Assembly: GCF_016888005.1 (NCBI RefSeq)
Contig: NZ_JAFDVE010000001.1
Span: 82,692-146,691, forward strand
Reading direction: 5' to 3'
Length of the DNA stretch: 64,000 bases
DNA from: Phycicoccus sp. CSK15P-2
GTDB taxonomy: Bacteria; Actinomycetota; Actinomycetes; Actinomycetales; Dermatophilaceae
The position numbers and the translations under genes were made by a program. This document shows positions 1 to 6,714 of the stretch, piece after piece. Numbering within the stretch: the stretch's first letter is position 1; each line of letters opens with the position of its first letter. The notes below the pieces were generated by a model, which worked only from the letters and a program-made list of their open reading frames with translations, had not been told where the DNA came from and did no database searches.

Positions 1-291
1 GTCGTCATGTGGTGGCATGCGCGCTCCCGCCGCACGGTCATGGTCTCCGCGGCGACGACCGTGCTCGTCATGACGGCGTTGTTCAGCCTCTTCTACGACG
101 TGTCCACGGGCATGCTCGTCCCCACCCTCGCGCTCGGTCTGCTCTGGCGGGAGTCGCGAGCCTCGTCCCACCGGCCCGGCTCTCCCGGGTCGTCACCCGC
201 CGACCTGGGGAGGTCCCGTACCATGACACGCCCGGAGCGCACTCCGCCACCGCTGCTCCTCCCCGACGTCCGAGAAAGGCCTCGTCCGTGA
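1..291 (+). CDS. C-terminal fragment of a membrane protein, possibly O-antigen ligase/polymerase
   Basis: The frame is open from base 1, so the start lies upstream of the window; 96 residues remain. One sees a basic loop (RSRR, about residues 8-11), a hydrophobic stretch of roughly 35 residues that could be one or two membrane helices, and a Pro/Ser/Arg-rich tail. It stops at 289-291 and its TGA overlaps the GTG start of the Wzz-like gene, so the two are probably translationally coupled. A Wzy/O-antigen-ligase identity is inferred only from position (membrane protein immediately before wzz); the fragment has no diagnostic motif. Confidence 0.5.
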   Translation, partial: VVMWWHARSRRTVMVSAATTVLVMTALFSLFYDVSTGMLVPTLALGLLWRESRASSHRPGSPGSSPADLGRSRTMTRPERTPPPLLLPDVRERPRP

Positions 292-2429
292 GTGTGCCGA
301 GAAGCGAGGCCGACATCGAGGTCGCCGACTACGCCGCCGTGGTCCGGCGCCGCTGGCGGGCCATCCTCCTCGGGGTCGCCGTCGGGGTGCTGAGCGCCGT
401 CGTCGCCGTCCTCGTCCTCCCGAAGACGTACACCTCCACGGTCTCGGTCCAGGTGCAGTCGGTCGGCGAGGACGGTGCGGTGCAGAACGGCCGGACCTCC
501 TCGGCGCTCAACCTCGACACCGAGGCCCAGATCGTTCGCTCCACCGCGGTCGCCCAGCTGGCCCTCGAGCAGCTCGGCCCGGGGGTCGACGACTCGTCGC
601 GGTCCCTCGCCCAGCACGTCTCGGTCACGGTGCCCCCCAACACCTCGGTCCTCAACATCTCCTACAACGCCACGTCGCCGCGCGCCGCCCGGGACGGCGC
701 CCAGGAGTTCGGTGAGGCCTACCTGACGAACCGGCGGGACGTCGCGGACCGGCGGACCTCCGCCACCCGCGAGAGCATCCAGAAGCAGGCCGACGACGCG
801 CGCGAGCAGCTCACCACGGTCGTGGACCGGCTCAACAAGCTGCCCAAGGACAGCCCGGACATCCCGATCGTGTCGTCCCAGCGGGACCTGCTGATCTCGC
901 AGATCGGGCGCCTGGAGTCCGAGCTCCTCCAGCTGCGGACCGCGACGGTGAACCCCGGCGACATCATCACCGAGGCCCAGCTCCCGTCCACGCCGTCCAC
1001 CCCGAACGTGCCGATCCTGACCGTGAGCGGGCTGGTCGGAGGCCTCGTGCTCGGGCTCATGCTGGCGTTCGGCCTCGACCGCGCGGACAAGCGGGTCCGC
1101 GGGCGCCGTGACCTCGAGCGCCTGGGTCTCGACGCGCTCGTCGAGCGGGTCGACGTCGGCCGTCCCGGGGAGCTCTGGGCCGCCGGCTCCGGGGCGCGGA
1201 ACACCGAGACGCTGCGCCAGCTCCGCAACGGTCTGCTCCCGCAGCTCCACAGCGAGGAGGGCGAGGTGCTCGTCGCGGGCGTCAGCGACGACGACACCGG
1301 CTCCGCGGTGTCCTTCCACCTCGCGGAGGCCCTGGCCCGCAGTGGCGTGGACGTCGTGTACGTGTGCGCGAACCCCTTCCACTCCGTCATCGGTGAGGAG
1401 CTCGTGGCCGCGGGGCGGCCCGGGCTGGCCGAGCTGGTCCGTACCGAGGCCACGGCCGCCCAGGTCGCCGTCCCGGTCCCGGGCATCGAGAACCTGCGGG
1501 TCGTGACCCAGGGCTCCAGCCCGTCGCTGTCCCTCGAGCTGCTGCAGACCCGGCGCACCCGCGAGGCCTTCGCCGCTCTCGCCGCCTCGACGCAGGTCCT
1601 CGTCATCGACGTCGCCCCCACGGCCGTCAACGCCGACGCGCAGTCCCTCGCGGCGCTGGGCTACGGGGTGCTTCTCGTGACCACTGCCGAGTCCTCGCAG
1701 CGGCAGGAGGTCGTCGACGCCCTGGACCAGCTCTCACACGTGTCCGCGGTCGTCCTCGGCGCCGTCGTCGCGACCGTCCAGGACGAGCCGGGAACGACCC
1801 CGGCCACACCGATCATCACGCCGAGTGCCAGCCTGTCGGAGCTCATGGGGGTCCCGCACACCGAGACCGGCGAGGGCCACGAGCCGGACCCGGACGACCC
1901 CGCGGCCGACGCCGACGCGTCCCACGACGCGGCGGTGGACGACGACGATGCCGAGGAGCCGGCCACGGAGGGCGAGAAGCCGCAGGCCCAGGCGCCGGCC
2001 ACCGAGGGCGAGGAGCCGGAGCCGCGGCCTCGGACGCCCGCCCCCGAGGGGCGCGGGACCGTCGAGGACGACGCGCACGGCCGGGGTGGCACGGTGGGCG
2101 ACGAGCCGCCCGTGCCCGAGCGCCCCGTCGACGAGCCTCCCGCGCAGGAGCCGTCCGCCGAGCAGCCTCCCGCGCAGGAGCCGTCCGCCGAGCAGGCTCC
2201 CGCGCAGGAGCCGCCCGCCCCGGCGCCCGTCCCGGCCGCCACCAACGCCGCCGCCCGGCCCGTCCGGCCGGCCTCGGACGCCGGCTCCGTCGGCGGCGTC
2301 GCGGCCACCGATGCCCACGCGCCGCGGTTGCGCGGCCCGAGAGGGCAGGCGATCCGGCGTCTCGGGTCCAAGCGTGCGCGACGGCGCGGTGGCGGCCAGG
2401 GCGGGAACGCCTGGTCCACGAACACCTGA
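288..2429 (+). CDS. Wzz-type polysaccharide co-polymerase with degenerate BY-kinase-like domain
   Basis: Start GTG 288 (GTGA overlap with the upstream stop) gives 713 aa and places the N-terminal Wzz motif correctly; an upstream ATG at 9 would only add the antisense-like reading of the previous gene. Transmembrane helices lie near residues 24-45 and 243-263, flanking a periplasmic region with a helical coiled-coil segment (about 150-190). A MinD/BY-kinase-like fold follows (about 320-510). The Walker A position reads VSDDDTGSAVSF, without the lysine, and the Walker B-like segment is VLVIDVAP, so ATP hydrolysis is unlikely. Residues from about 517 form a Pro/Glu/Asp-rich tail that contains a 10-residue tandem repeat and has no tyrosine cluster. 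Such proteins set chain length or couple polymerisation to export of surface polysaccharides. Confidence 0.85.
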   Translation: MSVPRSEADIEVADYAAVVRRRWRAILLGVAVGVLSAVVAVLVLPKTYTSTVSVQVQSVGEDGAVQNGRTSSALNLDTEAQIVRSTAVAQLALEQLGPGVDDSSRSLAQHVSVTVPPNTSVLNISYNATSPRAARDGAQEFGEAYLTNRRDVADRRTSATRESIQKQADDAREQLTTVVDRLNKLPKDSPDIPIVSSQRDLLISQIGRLESELLQLRTATVNPGDIITEAQLPSTPSTPNVPILTVSGLVGGLVLGLMLAFGLDRADKRVRGRRDLERLGLDALVERVDVGRPGELWAAGSGARNTETLRQLRNGLLPQLHSEEGEVLVAGVSDDDTGSAVSFHLAEALARSGVDVVYVCANPFHSVIGEELVAAGRPGLAELVRTEATAAQVAVPVPGIENLRVVTQGSSPSLSLELLQTRRTREAFAALAASTQVLVIDVAPTAVNADAQSLAALGYGVLLVTTAESSQRQEVVDALDQLSHVSAVVLGAVVATVQDEPGTTPATPIITPSASLSELMGVPHTETGEGHEPDPDDPAADADASHDAAVDDDDAEEPATEGEKPQAQAPATEGEEPEPRPRTPAPEGRGTVEDDAHGRGGTVGDEPPVPERPVDEPPAQEPSAEQPPAQEPSAEQAPAQEPPAPAPVPAATNAAARPVRPASDAGSVGGVAATDAHAPRLRGPRGQAIRRLGSKRARRRGGGQGGNAWSTNT
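2131..2220 (+). repeat. 30-bp tandem repeat, three units, inside the wzz-like gene
   Basis: Three consecutive 30-bp units start at 2131, 2161 and 2191; the first two are nearly identical and the third diverges at its 3' end. Each encodes ten residues of the type PPAQEPSAEQ in the acidic/proline-rich tail of the co-polymerase. The repeat is in frame, so copy-number change would lengthen or shorten the tail without breaking the protein. Confidence 0.9.
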
Positions 2430-2430
2430 C

Positions 2431-3618
2431 ATGGCCGACGACCCGGACGTGGGCACCGACGTCATCTCCGTCCTGGGCCGCCTGTACCCCGAGCCGCAGC
2501 CGGTGCCCAGGGGCTCCCGGGGCGGGGACCTGCTCGCGCTGCCCTCGCTCGCCGAGGCCCGTGTCGTCCTCCCGGCTGCCGCGCCGCTCGCCTCCAGTGC
2601 GCTGCGGCACAGCCGCCGGACGGTCGGCCGCACCGACCGCGTCCGGACGACCGGGATGTCCTTCGGGCTCCGCCTCGGCGCAGGACGCCTCGTGGGCTCA
2701 CGCGTGGCCCTGACGGGCGCGGGGCAGGGTATCGACGGGGCCCTCGCCGAGGTGTTCGGGCACCCGGTCGTCACGGGGATGTTCCTCGGCCCCCCGCGCG
2801 CCAACCGCAAGCCGGTGCTGCAGGTCCTCGACGCCGCCGGCCGCGTGGTGGGCTTCGCGAAGGTCGGCATCACCCCCCTGGCGGCGGCACTCGCGGCGCG
2901 GGAGGCCGAGACGCTGCGGATCCTCGGGTCGGCGGACCTCGGCGTCGTCGACCCGCCCCGGCTCCTGGCCGAGCTCGAGTGGGACGGCCTGCCGGTCGTC
3001 GTCCAGTCGGCCCTCCCGGTGTGGGAGCAGGGTCCCGGCCTGGACCACGAGCTGTTCCGGGAGGCGATCCGGGACATCGCCGACACCGGGCCCCGGTGGA
3101 ACGGGCAGTGGCGCGACTGCGCCTACCGGGGCACGCTGCGGGAACGGGTGGCTGCCGTCGAGGACCCCGAGCTGCGGGCACTGGCGGCAGGCGTGCTCGA
3201 CAGCCGGGTCCCGGACGACCTCGAGCTCTCCACCGGCGCCTGGCACGGCGACCTCAGCGCCTTCAACGCCGCGACCACGGCCGCGCGCCGGGTCCTCGTG
3301 TGGGACTGGGAGCGCTACGAGCAGGGGGTTCCCGTCGGGTTCGACGCCCTGCACCACGTCTTCCTCCCGATGCTGCGCGAGCGGTCCCCGCGTGTCGAGC
3401 CCGCCGTCGCGCTGCTCCATCGCGCACCGTCGCTGCTCGGCCCGCTCGGCGTCGGCCCCTCTGCCGCCGCGGGCGTCGCGACGCTCTACCTGGCCGAGCT
3501 CGCGGCGCGGTTCTCCCGGGACCAGCAGGGCCGCACCGGGACTGCCGGCGGGGACCCCCGGCACTGGATGCGTCCGCTGGCCGCGACGGCCCCGTCCTCG
3601 AGGAGCGCCGATGGCTGA
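2431..3618 (+). CDS. Aminoglycoside-phosphotransferase-fold (APH-like) protein of the polysaccharide locus
   Basis: ATG 2431 follows the wzz stop by one base and gives 395 aa. The C-terminal half has the APH/choline-kinase catalytic signatures: HGDLSAFN near residue 272 (catalytic Asp and Asn) and DWE near residue 292 (metal-binding Asp). The N-terminal 90 residues are basic and poorly defined. The position between a Wzz homologue and sulfotransferases suggests a small-molecule or sugar kinase acting in glycan assembly rather than antibiotic resistance; the substrate is unknown. The 3' end overlaps the next gene by 8 bases. Confidence 0.7.
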   Translation: MADDPDVGTDVISVLGRLYPEPQPVPRGSRGGDLLALPSLAEARVVLPAAAPLASSALRHSRRTVGRTDRVRTTGMSFGLRLGAGRLVGSRVALTGAGQGIDGALAEVFGHPVVTGMFLGPPRANRKPVLQVLDAAGRVVGFAKVGITPLAAALAAREAETLRILGSADLGVVDPPRLLAELEWDGLPVVVQSALPVWEQGPGLDHELFREAIRDIADTGPRWNGQWRDCAYRGTLRERVAAVEDPELRALAAGVLDSRVPDDLELSTGAWHGDLSAFNAATTAARRVLVWDWERYEQGVPVGFDALHHVFLPMLRERSPRVEPAVALLHRAPSLLGPLGVGPSAAAGVATLYLAELAARFSRDQQGRTGTAGGDPRHWMRPLAATAPSSRSADG

Positions 3619-4480
3619 GCGCGGACCCGCGGCGCAGTGGGCCCACGGACGCGCGCGCCGGGCGTCGGCCGTGGTGGGACGTCTCACGGCGTCGTCCCGG
3701 ATGGAGCCGGACTTCCTCGTCGTCGGGGCGCAGCGCGCCGGCACGACGTCCCTCTACCGCACGCTCACGCGCCATCCGGACGTCCTCCCGGCCGGGCTGC
3801 ACAAGGGCGTCCACTACTTCGACACGGCCTACGACCGCGGGCCGCAGTGGTACCGGGCGCACTTCCCCCTGCGGGCCACCGCCGCCCGGGTCGCCCGGCG
3901 GACGGGCCGGCGCCCGGTGACCGGCGAGGCCAGCCCGTACTACATGTTCCACCCGCTCGCGCCCGAGCGGATCGCGCGGGACCTGCCGCACGCCAAGGTC
4001 GTCGTCATGCTCCGAGACCCGGTGGAGCGCGCGTACTCGGCGTACACCCACGAGTCCGCCCGGGGCTTCGAGACCGAGTCCTTCGAGCGGGCGCTCGAGC
4101 TCGAGCCCGAACGGCTGGCCGGGGTGGAGGAGCGCTTCGCCCGCGACCCCCACCACGTGTCGCTCGAGCACCAGCACAACGCCTACCTCTCCCGCGGGCA
4201 CTACGCCGAGCAGCTGGAACGGCTGGCGGCCCATCTGGGGCGGGACCGGATCCTCGTCGTCGACAGCGACGAGCTCTTCCTCGACGCCGGGCCCGTCCTG
4301 CGGGGCGTGGGCGACTTCCTGGGGCTCGGCCCATGGGACTCGCAGACGTTCGAGAAGCGCAACGCCCGTCCCCGGCGCTCCCTGGAGGGCGCGCTGCGCG
4401 AGCGCCTCGAGTCCTACTTCGAGGATCACGACGAGCGCCTGGCCGCGTGGTGGGGCCGGACACCGAGCTGGCGCGGCTAG
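3611..4480 (+). CDS. PAPS-dependent sulfotransferase
   Basis: 289 aa from ATG 3611, overlapping the previous gene by 8 bases. The 5'-phosphosulfate-binding loop GAQRAGTTSLYRTL lies at about residues 38-51 and the 3'-phosphate-binding segment LRDPVERAYSAY at about 134-145, both standard for the Sulfotransfer family. No signal peptide or membrane helix is obvious, so the enzyme is probably cytosolic and sulfates a nucleotide-, lipid- or sugar-linked acceptor using PAPS. Its neighbours (wzz, a second sulfotransferase, membrane protein) point to sulfation of an exopolysaccharide repeat unit. The acceptor is inferred. Confidence 0.85.
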   Translation: MAERGPAAQWAHGRARRASAVVGRLTASSRMEPDFLVVGAQRAGTTSLYRTLTRHPDVLPAGLHKGVHYFDTAYDRGPQWYRAHFPLRATAARVARRTGRRPVTGEASPYYMFHPLAPERIARDLPHAKVVVMLRDPVERAYSAYTHESARGFETESFERALELEPERLAGVEERFARDPHHVSLEHQHNAYLSRGHYAEQLERLAAHLGRDRILVVDSDELFLDAGPVLRGVGDFLGLGPWDSQTFEKRNARPRRSLEGALRERLESYFEDHDERLAAWWGRTPSWRG

Positions 4481-4488
4481 GCCCGGGG

Positions 4489-5265
4489 ATGGGTTCCACA
4501 CCGCTCCGGGTGACGAGCACCCGGGTCGCCGCCGTGGCGTACGGCCTCGGGGTGCTCGCCCTGCTCGTCGTCGTCACCGGTCTGCACCGTGCGATCCTCC
4601 CGGGCGGGCTCGCGGGTCAGGTCGGGCACAACAGCGAGGCCCTCGCCTACGCCCTGTCAGCGGCGGCGCTCGTCCAGTACGCCCGTCCCGCCGCGCTACG
4701 AGCCGCCTCCCGTCCGGCGGCAGCCGCGGTCGGCACCCTGGTGCTGGCCGGCGTGGGGTGTGCGCTGCTGCTCGGTCCGTGGCCGTCGTCCGTCGTCACG
4801 CTCAACGAGTCGGCCTTCGGGGTGGCGCTGCTCTGGCCGTACCTCCTGCTGCCCCGGCCGCTGCGGTACGCGCCACTGGTCACCCTGGGGGGACTTCTCG
4901 TCGTGGCCCTCCTCTTCGACACCCGGATCGTCCTGGACCAGGCCGAGAGCATCGTGCCCGCGCTCCTCGCCCCGATCGCCCTCGACGTCGCGGACCGCAC
5001 CGTCCTCGAGCCGGAGCGGCCGGACCGCCCCGTCCTGCGGCTCGTGTGGATCGGGGCGCTCCTCGTGCTCGCCGTGTCGGTGAACCTCGCCGCGCGGTGG
5101 GCACGCCAGGACCTCGCCGGTCCGGTCGACTCCGTCATCGACTACGGTCAGCGTGCCGCCGAGGCCTACTACGGATGGGTCATGATCCACGTCTTCTTCG
5201 GGTACCTGCTCCCACCACGGCTGCGCCGCGACGAGCGGTCCGGACCCACGGAGGTGTCGGCATGA
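4489..5265 (+). CDS. Polytopic membrane protein of the polysaccharide locus
   Basis: ATG 4489 lies eight bases after the sulfotransferase stop and gives 258 aa; a GTG near 4447 in the same frame is possible but would overlap the preceding gene. About eight hydrophobic segments are visible, beginning with AAVAYGLGVLALLVVVTG and ending with AYYGWVMIHVFFGYLLP. No catalytic motif is recognised. The stop overlaps the start of the second sulfotransferase (ATGA). It could take part in export, polymerisation or modification of the glycan, but nothing in the sequence decides this. Confidence 0.7.
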   Translation: MGSTPLRVTSTRVAAVAYGLGVLALLVVVTGLHRAILPGGLAGQVGHNSEALAYALSAAALVQYARPAALRAASRPAAAAVGTLVLAGVGCALLLGPWPSSVVTLNESAFGVALLWPYLLLPRPLRYAPLVTLGGLLVVALLFDTRIVLDQAESIVPALLAPIALDVADRTVLEPERPDRPVLRLVWIGALLVLAVSVNLAARWARQDLAGPVDSVIDYGQRAAEAYYGWVMIHVFFGYLLPPRLRRDERSGPTEVSA

Positions 5266-6224
5266 GCGCGGGACGCGTCGTCTACGTCGGGGGGATGGGC
5301 CGCAGTGGCTCGACGCTCCTCGAACGGGCCCTGGCCCAGCTCCCCGGGGTCTGCGGGATCGGGGAGACCGTCTACATGTGGCAGCGGGGCGTGGTCAACG
5401 ACGAGCGCTGCGGCTGTGGGGTGGCGTTCTCCCGCTGCCCGTTCTGGACCGAGGTCGGCGAGCGTGCCTTCGGAGGCTGGGCGAACGTCGACACCGACCA
5501 CGTGGCCGCGCTCCGCCGCAAGGCCGACGACGTCAAGCACGTCCCGGGACTCCTCCTCGGCGTGCACACCGCGTCCTGGCACCGCGCGGCCGCCGAGTAC
5601 GTGTCGTACTACGAACGGCTCTACGCCGCGGTGCGCGAGGTGTCCGGGTGCGACGTCGTCGTGGACTCCTCGAAGGTCACCTCGCTGGCCTACCTCCTGG
5701 CCCGCTCACCGCGGGTCGACCTGTCGCTCGTCCACATCCTGCGCGACCCGCGCGCCGTCGCGTACTCGTGGACCAAGGTCGTGCGGCGCCCGGAGGTCAC
5801 GGACTCCGAGGCATACATGCCCCGGTACTCGCCGACCTACATGGGTGCGCTGTACAGCGGGCACCACGTGCTGCTCGAGGCACTGCGGCTGCGGGGTGTG
5901 CCGACGCTGAACCTCCGCTACGAGGACTTCGCCGACGCGCCGGAGGTGGCGGTGCGCCGCACGGCGGCCTTCGCCCACCTCGAGTACGACCGCGATGCGG
6001 TGTTCGGCGCCGACGACCGCACCCTGCGGCTCGAGACCGTGCACACCGCGAGCGGCAACCCCTCGCGGTTCCGCACCGGAGCGGTCGACGTCCGGCGTGA
6101 CGACTCGTGGACAGAGCGGATGCCGTTGCGGCAGAAGGCGGTCGTCTCGGCCCTGACCTCTCCCTTGCTCGCGGCGTACCGCTACCGGCCGGTGTCCCGG
6201 AACGCCGCCACGCCGCGCGGCTGA
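5262..6224 (+). CDS. Second PAPS-dependent sulfotransferase
   Basis: 320 aa from ATG 5262, coupled to the upstream gene by ATGA. The P-loop-like GGMGRSGSTLLERAL is at about residues 9-23 and the 3'-phosphate-binding LRDPRAVAYSW at about 159-169. A Cys-rich stretch (CGCGVAFSRCPFW, about residues 50-62) is seen in one actinobacterial subgroup of Sulfotransfer_3-like enzymes. It is clearly divergent from the sulfotransferase at 3611, so the two probably act on different positions or acceptors. It is the last gene of the strand-coherent run. Confidence 0.85.
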   Translation: MSAGRVVYVGGMGRSGSTLLERALAQLPGVCGIGETVYMWQRGVVNDERCGCGVAFSRCPFWTEVGERAFGGWANVDTDHVAALRRKADDVKHVPGLLLGVHTASWHRAAAEYVSYYERLYAAVREVSGCDVVVDSSKVTSLAYLLARSPRVDLSLVHILRDPRAVAYSWTKVVRRPEVTDSEAYMPRYSPTYMGALYSGHHVLLEALRLRGVPTLNLRYEDFADAPEVAVRRTAAFAHLEYDRDAVFGADDRTLRLETVHTASGNPSRFRTGAVDVRRDDSWTERMPLRQKAVVSALTSPLLAAYRYRPVSRNAATPRG

Positions 6225-6244
6225 CGGTCCCGGACCGGACCGTC
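6223..6244 (+). terminator. GC-rich hairpin overlapping the sulfotransferase stop codon
   Basis: Perfect 8-bp arms (gacggtcc at 6223-6230, ggaccgtc at 6237-6244) enclose a 6-base loop. There is no following T-run, so termination strength is uncertain, but the position directly at the end of the polysaccharide operon fits. Confidence 0.4.
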
Positions 6245-6714
6245 CGCCGCGCGGCTCGGGAGATGGTCCCGCCGGGGGTCTTGCGGATTCGGCGGGGTGA
6301 AATATCATGACTTCCCAGTCGCCGCGACCGGTGCAGGGCTGATCGCGACGCGAAGATCGACGGGAGCAGGGCCCGTTCCGACGGACCTCGCCCCCGACCA
6401 CTTCGAACTCCATCGATAGCAGGGGTCGACGGTTCGATGAGCAGTGCTCTGGGCGTTAGTGCGCGCCCGACGGGTACCCGTGTCCCGGGTTCCCCACGGA
6501 CGGCCGGGTGCGGCCGTCATCACCCATGCCCGGACGGGCGCTCCACGGCCATGTGCCGACGGCCGGCGGACGCACGGCGTCCTTCTCTCGCGGCCACCGC
6601 ACTCCAGCTGACGCAGCACGTCGGCGTCGCCTCCCTGGCACCGACGGACCGGGCGTCCTCCCCGGTCCGAGCCTCCTCCCGCAGCTGCTGCGGCCGTGTC
6701 TCCCGGAGCTAGCC
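6225..6714 (+). other. 490-bp gap: promoter plus ~400-nt leader, no convincing gene
   Basis: No reading frame here has plausible coding character. The stretch holds the hairpin at its left edge, a good sigma-70-type promoter at 6281-6308, and then about 400 bases before the ATG at 6715. I tried to match the leader to common riboswitch cores (c-di-GMP, c-di-AMP, cobalamin) and saw no convincing fit. Confidence 0.5.
6281..6308 (+). promoter_or_regulatory. Sigma-70-type promoter upstream of the PKD-protein gene
   Basis: TTGCGG at 6281-6286, a 16-base spacer and TATCAT at 6303-6308. This is an unusually AT-rich site for this DNA. The predicted transcript start is near 6315, about 400 bases before the start codon at 6715. 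Confidence 0.55.

Noticed and set aside
9..287. Upstream ATG (9) for the Wzz-like gene
   Set aside because: It would add 93 Arg/Pro-rich residues overlapping the upstream membrane gene in another frame; GTG 288 with the GTGA overlap begins at the family N-terminus.
2131..2220. Possible CRISPR-like repeats
   Set aside because: Units are contiguous with no spacers, lie in frame inside a coding region and encode a simple peptide repeat.
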